Origin: Gammaproteobacteria bacterium
GTDB lineage: Bacteria > Pseudomonadota > Gammaproteobacteria > Burkholderiales > Rhodocyclaceae
Length of the DNA: 64,000 nucleotides
Assembly: GCA_018828385.1 (NCBI GenBank)
Contig: JAHJVE010000003.1
Coordinates: 186,001 to 250,000, forward strand
Reading direction: 5' to 3'
The position numbers were made by a program, and so were the translations under genes. The notes beneath the pieces were generated by a model. It was not told the DNA's origin and made no database searches. It was given only the letters and a program-made list of their open reading frames with translations. The number at the start of each line of letters is the position of its first letter. Position 1 is the first letter of the stretch. Positions 26,974 through 35,976 of the stretch are shown here, one piece after another.

Positions 26974-29055
26974 TCAGGCGCTGCCCAGCGTCACCATCAA
27001 TTCGCCCTGGGCGTTGTGCGGTTTGCTGCGTGACGAGCGGCGGCGGTGGTAGATGCCCAGGCTGTTCATGTCCCAACCTTGCTGGTTGTCGGCCAGGTAG
27101 AACTTGAGGCCTTCGGTGATGACGCGTTTTTTGAGTTTGGGATCGAGGATGGGGAAGGCGAGTTCGATACGCTTGAAGAAGTTGCGGTCCATCCAGTCGG
27201 CGCTGGAGAGGTAGACGGTTTCCTTGCCGCCGGCCAGGAAGTAGAAAATCCGGTGGTGTTCGAGGAAGCGGCCGATGATGGAGCGGACGCGAATCTTGTC
27301 GGAAAGGCCGGGTACGCCGGGGCGCAGGGTGCACACGCCGCGGACGATGAGGTCGATCTCGACGCCGGCTTGCGAGGCCTGATAAAGCGCGTCGATGACT
27401 TCCGGTTCGACCAGCGAGTTCATCTTGGCGACGATGCGCGCCTTGCCGCCGGCCCTGGCTGTTTCGGCTTCGGCAAGGATGCCGGCGACGACGTTCGGTT
27501 GCAGGGTGAACGGCGCCTGCCAGAGATGCTTGAGCGTGCGCGCCTTGCCGAGACCGGTCAGTTGCTTGAAGACTTCGCTGACGTCGTTGGTGATCTCTTC
27601 GTTGGCGGTCATCAGGCCGAAGTCGGAGTAGAGGCGGGCGGTGCGCGGGTGGTAGTTGCCGGTGCCGAGGTGGGCGTAGCGTTTGAGGCCGCCGTCTTCG
27701 CGGCGGACGATGAGGAGCGCCTTGGCGTGGGTCTTGTAGCCGACGACGCCATAAACGACGTGGGCGCCGACCTGCTCGAGTTTGGTCGCCCAGCTGATGT
27801 TGGCTTCTTCGTCGAAACGGGCCATGAGCTCGACGACGACGGTGACTTCCTTGCCGTTCTGGGCGGCGCGGATCAGCGATTCCATGAGGACCGAGTCTGT
27901 GCCGGTGCGGTAAACCGTCATCTTGATGGCAACCACGGCGGGGTCGGTGGCCGCCTGGCTGAGAAACTCGATGACCGGGGCGAACGACTGGTAGGGATGA
28001 TGGAGCAGGACGTCGGCCTTGCGGATAGTGTCGAAAATATTGACACCCTTGCCGACGACCTTGGGCAGGCCGGGCACGAAGGGGCGGAATTTCATGTCCG
28101 GGCGATCGACCCAGTCCGGCACCTGCATCAGGCGGACCAGATTGACCGGGCCATTGACGCGGTAAAGATCGGCCGGCTTGAGGGCAAACTGGGCGAGCAG
28201 GAACTCGGTCATCGCCTCCGAGCAGTTGTTGGCGACTTCGAGACGCACGGCGTTGCCGAAGTGGCGTTGCGGCAGTTCGCCCTGCAGTTTGGTGCGCAGG
28301 TTGGTGACTTCTTCCTCGTCGACGAAGAGGTCGGAATTGCGCGTGGCGCGGAACTGGTAGCAACCAAGCACGGTCATGCCGGTGAATAGTTCGCCGACGA
28401 ATTCATGCAGGATGGATGATAGGAATACGAAGCCGTAGGCGCAGCCGGCCAGCTCTTCCGGCAGCTGGATGACGCGGGGCAGGACGCGCGGCGCCTGGAC
28501 GATGGCGGCGTTGGAACTGCGTCCGAAGGCGTCCTTGCCTTCGAGTTCGATGGCAAAGTTCAAACTCTTGTTGAGCACTTTGGGGAAGGGGTGCGAGGGG
28601 TCGAGCCCGATCGGCGTCAGCACCGGCACCATTTCGCGCAGGAAATAATTGCGGATCCACTCGCGTTGCGCTTCGTTCCACGTCACTCGGCGCAGGAAAC
28701 GGATGCCCTCGTTGGCCAGCGCCGGCAGGATGATGTCGTTGAGGTGCTGGTACTGTTCTGTGACGATGGCGTGCGCTTCGGCCGAGACCAGGCGAAAAGC
28801 TTCCTGCGCCGTCTTGCCGTCGGTGGTGACGACGGTGGCGTGAGCCTTGACCTGCTCCTTGAGCCCGGCCATGCGAATTTCGAAGAATTCGTCGAGGTTG
28901 CTCGAGACGATGCACAGGAAACGCAGGCGTTCGAGCAATGGCATGCGTTCGTCTTCGGCCTGGGCCAGAACGCGCCGGTTGAAGGCGAGCAGACCGAGTT
29001 CGCGGTTGAGGTAATTTTCGGTCGGGAAGCGGGGTTTAGGCAGCGGATGGGGCAT
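26974..29055 (-). CDS. ppk1: Polyphosphate kinase
   Basis: A 693-residue PPK1 from ATG 29055 (MPHPLPKPRF), which has GGAGA upstream; an in-frame start at 29103 also exists. The enzyme reversibly transfers the gamma-phosphate of ATP to polyphosphate. The N domain (FLNREL-like YLNRELGLLAFN), head domain and the two C-terminal PLD-like domains are complete. The phosphorylated histidine lies in YAHLGTGNYHPRTA near residue 455. It stands alone, without ppx next to it. Length is normal for PPK1. Confidence 0.96.
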   Translation of the reverse strand: MPHPLPKPRFPTENYLNRELGLLAFNRRVLAQAEDERMPLLERLRFLCIVSSNLDEFFEIRMAGLKEQVKAHATVVTTDGKTAQEAFRLVSAEAHAIVTEQYQHLNDIILPALANEGIRFLRRVTWNEAQREWIRNYFLREMVPVLTPIGLDPSHPFPKVLNKSLNFAIELEGKDAFGRSSNAAIVQAPRVLPRVIQLPEELAGCAYGFVFLSSILHEFVGELFTGMTVLGCYQFRATRNSDLFVDEEEVTNLRTKLQGELPQRHFGNAVRLEVANNCSEAMTEFLLAQFALKPADLYRVNGPVNLVRLMQVPDWVDRPDMKFRPFVPGLPKVVGKGVNIFDTIRKADVLLHHPYQSFAPVIEFLSQAATDPAVVAIKMTVYRTGTDSVLMESLIRAAQNGKEVTVVVELMARFDEEANISWATKLEQVGAHVVYGVVGYKTHAKALLIVRREDGGLKRYAHLGTGNYHPRTARLYSDFGLMTANEEITNDVSEVFKQLTGLGKARTLKHLWQAPFTLQPNVVAGILAEAETARAGGKARIVAKMNSLVEPEVIDALYQASQAGVEIDLIVRGVCTLRPGVPGLSDKIRVRSIIGRFLEHHRIFYFLAGGKETVYLSSADWMDRNFFKRIELAFPILDPKLKKRVITEGLKFYLADNQQGWDMNSLGIYHRRRSSRSKPHNAQGELMVTLGSA

Positions 29056-29148
29056 CGCGCAATCTCCATGTTTTTTCTGAAGTATAGGCTTTAAGTCCAT
29101 CATTTTGTTGCACTAAGATTACGGCGCGATGACACGCGACGGCTGATT

Positions 29149-29180
29149 GCTACGGTCAACCGGAAATTTTGGCCAAATTT
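29149..29180 (+). repeat. Dispersed repeat copy, intergenic, full length
   Basis: Exact GCTACGGTCAACCGG core followed by AAATTTTGG and CCAAATTTT. It lies between ppk and menF and ends exactly at the menF stop codon. Confidence 0.9.
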
Positions 29181-30521
29181 TCAGGCGCGGCGACTGTCGC
29201 CCGATTCCGGCCGGACCGGCGGATCCAGTGCGGCGAGCAGGGTGCCCAGCTTGGCGGTGGTCTCGGCCAGTTCGTGCGCTGCGTCGGAACCGGCGACGAT
29301 GCCGGCGCCGGCCTGCAGTTCGGCTGTATTTCCGGCGAGCAGGGCCGAACGCAGGGCGACCGAAAACTCGCCGTCGCCGTCCGCCGTCAGCAGCCCGATG
29401 GCGCCGCTGTACCAGCCGCCGCGCTGCTCGTGGTGCTCGGCCAGCCAGGCCTGCGCGGCAGCGACTGGAAAGCCGCCGATGGCCGGCGTCGGATGCAGGG
29501 CGCGGACCAGTTCGAACAGCGTCGTCCCCGGGCGGACGGTGGCCGCCACCCGGCTACGCAGATGCATGAGTTGGCCGGCCGCATGTTCGGCCGCCGGCTC
29601 GGCGACCGGCGGCTTTATGCAGAACGGCCCCAGCGCCGCGCAGACGGCCTGAACGACCAGCGCCTGCTCGTGCTGGTTCTTGGCTTCGGAGAGGGCCAGC
29701 GAGCCGGGCCATGCGGTGCCGGCCAGGGCATCGGCATCGACGCGGTTGCCGGCGAGGCGGATCAGCCGTTCCGGCGTCGCGCCGACGAAGCTGTGCTGGT
29801 CGTTGCCGTGGGCGTAGATGAGGCTGGCCGGTTGTTGGCTGACCAGGTTGCCGAGCACCGAGGCTGCCGAAAACGGTCCATCGGCCTCGATTTTCCGGCT
29901 GCGGGCGAGGACGATCTTGTCCACGCGGCCGGCCTCGATGTCACGTAACGCGGCGTTGACGCGGGCTATCCAGGCCTGCTCGGCCAAGGTTTCGGGGCGG
30001 CTCGGGCGTTGGCGCGGGGCGCCGGCGAGGGCCGGCGTCGTCAGCCATTGCGGCCATTCGGCGGCGGCCTGGGCGAGTCGGCCGGCCGGTGCGCTGAGCG
30101 TGACCGAACATTCGCCGCCGACCGATTCGAGCAGGATGGCCGGGATGGCGAGCAGGGCGTTGGGCAGCGGCGCGTTGTTGGCGGCGTCGAAGGCGAAGCC
30201 GGCGAAAGCGAAGGCCGGCCCGTTGCGTCGCCAGTCGCGGCAAAAGCCGGCGAAGGCGTTGTCGAGGGCGGCGAGGCGGTTGGGGCCGGCGCTCGCGACG
30301 TGCAGGGCGTGGCCGATGGCCATGCGAAATTCGTGGCGATCAGGGCGGGCGCGATACCAGTAGGGGGCGTCGGCTGGCAGCAGCGTCAGCCAGTCGGTCG
30401 TGCCGCGGCCGAGCGAGAGACGCAGGCTGATCGGGGCCGAGGCCGGGGCGCCGGTGGCCAGCGCCTCGAGTCGGGTCAGCGTTTCCGGAGCGCTCAGGCA
30501 GCGACGCAGGGCGTGGATCAT
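29181..30521 (-). CDS. menF: Isochorismate synthase (MenF/EntC type)
   Basis: A 446-residue chorismate-utilising enzyme that converts chorismate to isochorismate, the first committed step towards menaquinone. The conserved C-terminal block is present: KIVLARSRKIE, FVGATPERLIRL, AGTAWPG, VRALHPTPAIGGFP and the final IVAGSDAAHELAET. The start overlaps the menE stop by four bases (ATGA), so the two are co-translated. Linkage to menE argues for menaquinone rather than siderophore synthesis. Other men genes are not in this window. Confidence 0.9.
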   Translation of the reverse strand: MIHALRRCLSAPETLTRLEALATGAPASAPISLRLSLGRGTTDWLTLLPADAPYWYRARPDRHEFRMAIGHALHVASAGPNRLAALDNAFAGFCRDWRRNGPAFAFAGFAFDAANNAPLPNALLAIPAILLESVGGECSVTLSAPAGRLAQAAAEWPQWLTTPALAGAPRQRPSRPETLAEQAWIARVNAALRDIEAGRVDKIVLARSRKIEADGPFSAASVLGNLVSQQPASLIYAHGNDQHSFVGATPERLIRLAGNRVDADALAGTAWPGSLALSEAKNQHEQALVVQAVCAALGPFCIKPPVAEPAAEHAAGQLMHLRSRVAATVRPGTTLFELVRALHPTPAIGGFPVAAAQAWLAEHHEQRGGWYSGAIGLLTADGDGEFSVALRSALLAGNTAELQAGAGIVAGSDAAHELAETTAKLGTLLAALDPPVRPESGDSRRA

Positions 30522-31783
30522 GGCGCGGCCTCGGCGGCGAGACGGCGCAGCGCGGCGCGTTCCAGCTTGCCGGTGGCGTTGCGCGGCAGGCGGTCGACGG
30601 CGTGGATTTGGCGCGGCAAGGCGGCCGAGGGCAGATGGCGGCGGGCGTGGGCGAGCAGCTCGGCCGGCGCGACGAGGCCAACGACGAGGGCGACGATGAG
30701 GTCGCCCCAGACTGGATCGGGCCGGCCGGTGACGGCGACATCGAGGACGCCGGGGCAGGCGGCGAGGCAGGACTCGATTTCCTGCGGATGGACGTTGCGG
30801 CCACCGCTGATCAGCATGTCGTCGGCCCGGCCGAGAATGGTCAGACGGCCGGCGGCGTCGATGCGGCCGAGGTCGCCGGTGGTCAGCCAGCCGTCGGCAT
30901 CGATGCCGCTGCCGTCGAGATAACCGCGCATGACCTGCGGGCCGCGCACTTGCAGGCGGCCGCCGGCGCCGAGGCGGATGTCGTGGCCGGGCATAGTCCG
31001 GCCGACCAGGCCTTCGTGCCAGGCGCCGTCAGCCGGGTCGAAAGTGGCGAACTGGGCCGCCGTTTCACTCATGCCGTAGCTCGGGTGGAGCGGCCAGCCA
31101 GCGGCGAACGCCCGGTCGTAAAGCGTCGGCGAGAGCGCGGCCCCGCCGATCAGCGCGACGCGAAGGCTGGCCGGCGGTTTGGCGCCAAGGTCGAGCAGAC
31201 GGGCAAGCATGGCCGGGACCAGCGAGATGTGGGTGACCGGTAGCGCGGCGAGGTCGGCGGCGACCAGATCGGCAACGAAGCCGTCATGGAGCAGGACGGT
31301 GGCAGCGGCGCGGGCGCAGCGCCAGAGGATGGACTGGCCGCCGATGTGGTAGAGCGGCAGGCAGTTCAGCCACAGGTCGCCGGGGTGCAGCGGCAGGCGT
31401 TCGTTCGAGGCGGCGGCCGCGGTGTCAAGCTGGGCATTGCCGAGCAGCACGGCGCGCGGCTCGCCCTCGCTGCCGCTGGTCGCGATGATCAGCGCGACGT
31501 CGGTCAGCGGCTGATCGATCTCCCGCTGCGCATTGCTACGGTCAACCGGAAAAAACGGCGAATTTTGAAAACTGCTGGCGTAGGCATGGCGGGCCAGATG
31601 CAGGCTGTCGCCGGCTTCGACGATGGTCCCCCGGCGGCTGGCGAGTCGGCCGGCCAACTCACGGCAGTCATCGACCAGTTCGGCAAAGCTGAGGCATTTC
31701 CCGGCGTGTAATAACGCGCCGCCCTGCGGGTTTTCGGTCGCGGCTTGTTGCAGATGCTGAGCCAGTGAGGAAGGGGCTGCCAT
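30518..31783 (-). CDS. menE: AMP-forming acyl-CoA ligase, probable o-succinylbenzoate-CoA ligase
   Basis: A 421-residue adenylate-forming enzyme from ATG 31783; the open frame reaches 31882 without a better start. The P-loop ATSGSEGEPRAV near residue 118, the SYGMSET motif, GWLTTGDLG and the terminal lysine in RNATGKLER are all present. Such an enzyme attaches CoA to o-succinylbenzoate in menaquinone synthesis; it is shorter than most acyl-CoA ligases, as MenE usually is. A full dispersed-repeat copy (31535-31571) encodes FFPVDRSNA in the N-terminal domain, at a place where relatives often have a similar PVNPR-like stretch. Confidence 0.85.
   Translation of the reverse strand: MAAPSSLAQHLQQAATENPQGGALLHAGKCLSFAELVDDCRELAGRLASRRGTIVEAGDSLHLARHAYASSFQNSPFFPVDRSNAQREIDQPLTDVALIIATSGSEGEPRAVLLGNAQLDTAAAASNERLPLHPGDLWLNCLPLYHIGGQSILWRCARAAATVLLHDGFVADLVAADLAALPVTHISLVPAMLARLLDLGAKPPASLRVALIGGAALSPTLYDRAFAAGWPLHPSYGMSETAAQFATFDPADGAWHEGLVGRTMPGHDIRLGAGGRLQVRGPQVMRGYLDGSGIDADGWLTTGDLGRIDAAGRLTILGRADDMLISGGRNVHPQEIESCLAACPGVLDVAVTGRPDPVWGDLIVALVVGLVAPAELLAHARRHLPSAALPRQIHAVDRLPRNATGKLERAALRRLAAEAAP
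31535..31571 (+). repeat. Dispersed repeat copy inside menE
   Basis: Exact core GCTACGGTCAACCGG, then AAAAAACGGCGAATTTTG. It is in the coding sequence of menE, where the complementary strand reads PVDRS. Confidence 0.9.
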
Positions 31784-31905
31784 AGGCGCTTGATTATAGA
31801 TAGGCACAGCCTCCTTTGCTGCGAGACAGATCAAGAAATGCTTTACGATAGCAGCCTTCGGCCGGGCGGTACGCCTTGCCACGAGACGAGTTCACGGAGT
31901 TTGGC

Positions 31906-32445
31906 ATGCGCGGGAAAGCTTGGCGGGCTAGGGCAATGAAGGGGCTGGTGATCGGCCTGTGCGCGATGCAGTTGGCGGCCAGTGCCGTTGCCGGGACACC
32001 TGGCGAGGTTGCCGTGGGCGGGCAACTGCCCGAGGCTCAATTGAATGCATTGGTCGGCAGCACCGCCAAACTTTCGTCCCTGCGCGGCAAACCGCTGCTG
32101 ATCAACGTCTGGGCCAGCTGGTGCGGCCCCTGCCGCGCCGAGATGGGCTCGATTGAACGCCTGTACCAGCGCTACGGCAAACAGGGGTTCAATGTCATCG
32201 GGATTTCGACCGACGACGATCACGCAGCGGCAGCCAAATTCGTCAAGGTTTCCGGCGTCAGTTTCGCCAATTACATCGACCGCAATCTGGTCCTCGAAAA
32301 CCTGCTCGGCGCCGACCGCTTGCCGCTCACCGTGCTGGTCGACGACGAGGGCCGGGTCATCAAGAAAATGACCGGCTCGCGGCAATGGGACAGTCCGGAA
32401 TCGATCAATCTGGTGACCCAGGCTTTTCGCCTCAAGACCCGGTAA
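31906..32445 (+). CDS. TlpA/ResA-like thiol-disulfide oxidoreductase
   Basis: A periplasmic thioredoxin-fold protein of 179 residues from ATG 31906, with GGAG seven bases upstream. A signal peptide ends near ASAVAG (about residue 30). The active site WASWCGPC is near residue 70, and the cis-proline lies in RLPLTVLV. It probably reduces disulfides in apocytochromes or related proteins; abundant cytochromes c in this window make that reasonable. It is divergent from menE. A second TlpA-like protein is encoded at 55654-56145. Confidence 0.9.
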   Translation: MRGKAWRARAMKGLVIGLCAMQLAASAVAGTPGEVAVGGQLPEAQLNALVGSTAKLSSLRGKPLLINVWASWCGPCRAEMGSIERLYQRYGKQGFNVIGISTDDDHAAAAKFVKVSGVSFANYIDRNLVLENLLGADRLPLTVLVDDEGRVIKKMTGSRQWDSPESINLVTQAFRLKTR

Positions 32446-32451
32446 ACCGCC

Positions 32452-33210
32452 TCAGTGGGTGTACATCACGAAGACGCCGCCGCCGAAGTCGGGGCTGGCG
32501 TTGGAGTAGCCGGAGACGAGATAGCCCTGCAACTTCCAGTTGGTGTCGAGTTTGTGGGTCACGAAACCGGTGACCTCACGGACCGGGGCGCCACTGTCGA
32601 GAATTTTCTGGCGGTAATCGTAACTGAGACCCACGGCGCTGGCGGACGAGGCCCGGAAAGACCAGCCCAGCGAGGCAAAGAAAGGGTCACGCAGATCGAT
32701 TCCGTCGGGATCACCCATTTTTTTGTAACCCAGCGTGCCGAACAGCGTGTGCCTGTCCAGAGCCCGGTAAACCTCGGTCTGCACTGAAAAGTCGTTTTTT
32801 CCGGTGCCCAGCCCCTTGCTGTCGTCAGCCGTCGCCAGCTTGACCTTGGTTCCCAGGTCTACGAGCCAGGGGCCTTGTTGCAGCGCGCTCCAGCTCGCCG
32901 TCAGCACGATGTCGCCGAGGCCGCTTTCCCTTTTGCGCGTGCTCTGGCCGTTCTCCAGACTAATCCGGTCGGCGCCCGCACCGGAAACCGAAGACGGGCC
33001 GCTTGTTTCGACGTAGGGAATCGTCGCGCGCAAGGTCCACTCAGTGGTCTCGTATTTCACGCCGAAAGGCATGTAGAGGGTTTCGGTCTTTTCCGAGGCA
33101 CCATATTTCCCGGTCGAGTAATCAATGCCGGTAATGATGGTCAGGCTACTTTCGGCGTGGCAGGAAAAAGCGGTCAGGAGGCCGATAGTGGCGAGAATGC
33201 GTGTTTTCAA
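32452..33210 (-). CDS. Outer-membrane beta-barrel protein of the MetA-pathway/transporter-like family
   Basis: A 252-residue exported protein with a signal peptide ending near residue 19 (FSCHA) and alternating hydrophobic beta strands to the terminal aromatic segment GVFVMYTH. The overall pattern fits the family annotated as 'putative MetA-pathway of phenol degradation' (PF13557) or transporter-like outer-membrane proteins. The function is not known. It converges on the TlpA-like gene with six bases between the stops. Confidence 0.7.
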   Translation of the reverse strand: MKTRILATIGLLTAFSCHAESSLTIITGIDYSTGKYGASEKTETLYMPFGVKYETTEWTLRATIPYVETSGPSSVSGAGADRISLENGQSTRKRESGLGDIVLTASWSALQQGPWLVDLGTKVKLATADDSKGLGTGKNDFSVQTEVYRALDRHTLFGTLGYKKMGDPDGIDLRDPFFASLGWSFRASSASAVGLSYDYRQKILDSGAPVREVTGFVTHKLDTNWKLQGYLVSGYSNASPDFGGGVFVMYTH

Positions 33211-33286
33211 ACGGATACCTTTTGCATCACGATAATAACCACAATTTTAACATGGCATTACCGTCTACCATTTTGCGGATGGCATA

Positions 33287-34753
33287 TCAGTCCCGTTCCC
33301 GCCGCTCGCTCCGTTCAACCCTTTCAGCCCGCTCGGTGCGTTCGACCTTTTCAACCTTTTCGACCTTTTCAACCTTTTCGACCTTTTCGACCTTTTCAAC
33401 CTTTTCGACCTTCTCGACCTTCTCGACCTTCTCAGCCTTCTCAGCCTTCTCAGCCTTCTCGACCTTCTCGGCCTTCTCGACCTTCTCGACCTTCTCGACC
33501 TTCTCGACCTTCTCGGCCTTCTCGGCCTTCTCGGACTTCTCGACCTTCTCGGACTTCTCGGCCTTCTCGGCCTTCTCGGACTTCTCGGACTTCTCAAAGG
33601 CTTCCGATGTTTCGGCCCTTTCGACGGCTTTTTCCGTTTCGCTGCTCTCGCTCTTGACGGATGAGAAGCCACGAGCCTGCTCGGATTTTCTTGGCCGGGT
33701 ATTGCTCCGGTTGTCGGCGCCGCCAAATTCAAGGTGGCTGACGACGAGCTGGCCCGAGCGTCCAACCTTGGCATCGACAAAAATCCGCCGATTCGGGAGT
33801 AGGGCGTTCATTTGTCTTGCCGTGGCATTGGGCAACGAGAGCTCCACCCCGCCGGCCATGACCTTGCCACGACCGTCGGAAGCCTGAACCAGCCCCTCGA
33901 TCAGGATTCGGCTGGCGCTGTTCTTGAAGCGGTAGGTGGGGTCGGCAATCACGCTGGTCGGAACCAGTTCGCTGCCGTTCCATTTGCCCTTGATCAAGGC
34001 CGCGGCGGTATCGACCGCGCCGGAAACCGCAACGCCGTTGACCCGCGACTGCTTTCCTGATGCCGTGACCTGACCCAGGGCGCCAGCTTGCTTGAGATCC
34101 GGGCTGGGCTGCACACGCGTTGCGACCAGGGTGCCATTGGCTCCGGCAAGTGCGCTGACTTTGACGAGTTGGCCAACGGCCAGGCCTTTTCCGGGGCCGC
34201 GCGTATTGGCATCGATCGCCACGTTCTGACCGAGAACCTGGATCATCTTGCCGCCACGCGGCAGTTTGGTGATGGGGCCTTCGAGGGCGTTGAGGATGGC
34301 GATGTTGCGGGCGTGCAGCCCCTTCGGCGAATTGGTGGCGTCGATCGAGATGACCTGGCCGACGGCGAGTTTGTCGGCCGACGAGGGGTCGCCGTTTTCA
34401 TTGACCGGGACGCCCTGGTCGAAATGAACTTCGACACCATTGATGCAAACCGAGGCAAAACCGCTGACCACACCAACAATGCCGACCGAAGCACCGTCGG
34501 CCAGCGGGGCGCCGGTACCCCCGATGCCGCCACCACTGTCGGTGCCGTTGTTACCTCTGACTGCCGGTGATCCGGTGCCGCCAATGCCGCCACCATCCTG
34601 TCCATCGGTGGTTTCTGCTGGACTGCCGGTGCCGCCAATCCCGCCGCGGGCCAGGTGGTTTTTCCCAGGCTTTTCCGGGTCGACACAAACCGGAGCCGAC
34701 CACGCAATCAGCGGGAAGGCAGCGATCAGGAGGGTGAGCAGGCCGCGTTTCAT
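33287..34753 (-). CDS. DUF5666-like exported protein with charged repetitive tail
   Basis: A 488-residue exported protein. A signal peptide ends near residue 19 (IAWSA). Next come three GGIGGTG(S/A)P repeats (about 37-83), then several small beta domains of the DUF5666 type (GxVxGFASVCINGVEV, GQVISIDAT, GQLVKVSAL). From about residue 385 the chain is almost purely EKx triplets (EKV, EKA, EKS) for some 85 residues and ends RTERAERVERSERRERD. The tail is a strongly charged helix or coil. The start overlaps the downstream end of the DUF6502 gene (ATGA), so the two are co-translated. The function is unknown. Confidence 0.8.
   Translation of the reverse strand: MKRGLLTLLIAAFPLIAWSAPVCVDPEKPGKNHLARGGIGGTGSPAETTDGQDGGGIGGTGSPAVRGNNGTDSGGGIGGTGAPLADGASVGIVGVVSGFASVCINGVEVHFDQGVPVNENGDPSSADKLAVGQVISIDATNSPKGLHARNIAILNALEGPITKLPRGGKMIQVLGQNVAIDANTRGPGKGLAVGQLVKVSALAGANGTLVATRVQPSPDLKQAGALGQVTASGKQSRVNGVAVSGAVDTAAALIKGKWNGSELVPTSVIADPTYRFKNSASRILIEGLVQASDGRGKVMAGGVELSLPNATARQMNALLPNRRIFVDAKVGRSGQLVVSHLEFGGADNRSNTRPRKSEQARGFSSVKSESSETEKAVERAETSEAFEKSEKSEKAEKAEKSEKVEKSEKAEKAEKVEKVEKVEKVEKAEKVEKAEKAEKAEKVEKVEKVEKVEKVEKVEKVEKVEKVEKVERTERAERVERSERRERD
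33343..33599. repeat. 9-bp tandem repeat (minisatellite) coding the EKx tail
   Basis: About 28 copies of a nine-base unit, on the plus strand (A/G)CCTT(T/C)TC(G/A), with CTT/TTC variants grouped in blocks. On the minus strand it encodes Glu-Lys-(Val/Ala/Ser). Unit length is a multiple of three, so copy-number change would keep the frame. Confidence 0.92.
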
Positions 34754-35586
34754 TTTTCTGCCGGGGTCTCGGCTACGTCGGTACTGTAGAAATAGACGCC
34801 GCAGGTGAATCGTTTGCCTGGGCCGCTCGCGGACGGGGTGGCGTTTTCGTCTGGTTCGCCGGCCAGGGTGTGGAGCTGGGTCAGCGTCTGCATGCCGAGT
34901 TTGGCGGCACGAGCGCGCAATTTTTCGACTTGGGCTTCGGTCAGTGAGCCGCGATGCACGCTGCGTTCAAACCACGGGCTGTTGGTAGCCAGCACATTGT
35001 CAGCTGCGGCAGCGGCATGATCGCCCAGGTTGTGGCCGTAATAGGCCAGCTTTTCTTCCAGTCCTTCGCGGGGGATGAAGGCGTTGCTGAGCAGTACGAC
35101 TTCATCGGTCGCGTTGATGTCGACGACGCCAAGGCGCAGCCATTCGTCGAGTACCGAGCGCGGCCGGATGTCCTGACTGACGCTGGCGACGAGGGCCTCG
35201 AACGAGGCTTCTCCGGCATCGCGGGCGAGTCGGCTGAGCGGCCGGGGCTGGCCGTTTTCATCAAGCCATTGCGGGTGGGTGATCCAGGTGGCGACGACCT
35301 GCGCGCTGAGCGAGATTTTGGGCGGCAAATTGGCCTCGACATCGGGCAGTTCGCGCAGACGTTTGACATCCTTGCGGTGCACGCCGGTGAGCAGGCTGAT
35401 CCGGCTGTCGGTGGAGGCCTTGTTTTCGAGTCGGAAATCGCGTTCAGCCACTTCGACGAAGACACGTTTGAGAATTTCGATGGCCATCGGCAGCGTGATC
35501 TCGTGGGCCAGCATGACGCGGACGATGGGCGACAGCACACGGTGTATTGCGGCGAGAAGGGCGGATCGAAGTGGTGACTCAGACAT
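34750..35586 (-). CDS. DUF6502 family protein
   Basis: A soluble protein of 278 residues from ATG 35586. The N-terminal half is helical and looks like a winged-helix or MarR-like region (ISLLTGVHRKDVKRLREL), and the sequence matches the DUF6502 family, which is often encoded next to a DUF5666 protein. That pairing occurs here with a four-base overlap. A regulatory role is possible from the helix-turn-helix-like segment but is not shown. The C-terminus is serine- and proline-rich around TPSASGPGK. Confidence 0.8.
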   Translation of the reverse strand: MSESPLRSALLAAIHRVLSPIVRVMLAHEITLPMAIEILKRVFVEVAERDFRLENKASTDSRISLLTGVHRKDVKRLRELPDVEANLPPKISLSAQVVATWITHPQWLDENGQPRPLSRLARDAGEASFEALVASVSQDIRPRSVLDEWLRLGVVDINATDEVVLLSNAFIPREGLEEKLAYYGHNLGDHAAAAADNVLATNSPWFERSVHRGSLTEAQVEKLRARAAKLGMQTLTQLHTLAGEPDENATPSASGPGKRFTCGVYFYSTDVAETPAEK

Positions 35587-35636
35587 CAAGTTTTGTCGGG
35601 TGGTTCTCGGAGGCGAGTGTTGGCAGGCGTCTGCAT

Positions 35637-35825
35637 TCAGCGCGTCGCGGGGTTGGCCTGGTCAAGTGCCCTGCGGCGATCGTGCCGGGATCGGCGGTCG
35701 GTCACAACCAATCCTTCGCTGGTGCTGTAGGGCGGGAGATGATCGGCCGATATTCTACGTCCCTGACGCCTTTTCATGAACAGATTTTGCAGCCAGTCGT
35801 CGGCGGCTTCTTGTCGCACTTTCAA
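35637..35825 (-). CDS. Small basic hypothetical protein
   Basis: A 62-residue frame beginning with TTG 35825, preceded by AGGA at good spacing. It reads MKVRQEAADDWLQNLFMKRRQG and ends in an arginine-rich stretch with VTDRRSRHDRRRA. The DRRSxxDRR motif is common in small uncharacterised proteobacterial proteins, which is the main reason to list it. The function is unknown. The rest of 35590-35976 shows no other convincing gene. Confidence 0.4.
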   Translation of the reverse strand: MKVRQEAADDWLQNLFMKRRQGRRISADHLPPYSTSEGLVVTDRRSRHDRRRALDQANPATR

Positions 35826-35976
35826 GCTCGGCTTCCTTTTGCTGGGTTTTTCGACAATAAATCGCGTCGAACAATATTCGGAATTGTTGTGGAATAGTTT
35901 CCCACTTTTTGGTCTGAGGGTAAACCTGAAATCGGGTGGCCTTGCCGAAATGTCTGGTTGGCCTCGGCCCGACTCC

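Noticed and set aside
33201..33887. Plus-strand frame with Thr-Phe-Ser repeats across the minisatellite
   Set aside because: The minus-strand gene has a signal peptide, DUF5666 domains and an overlap with its partner gene; the plus-strand frame has none of these.
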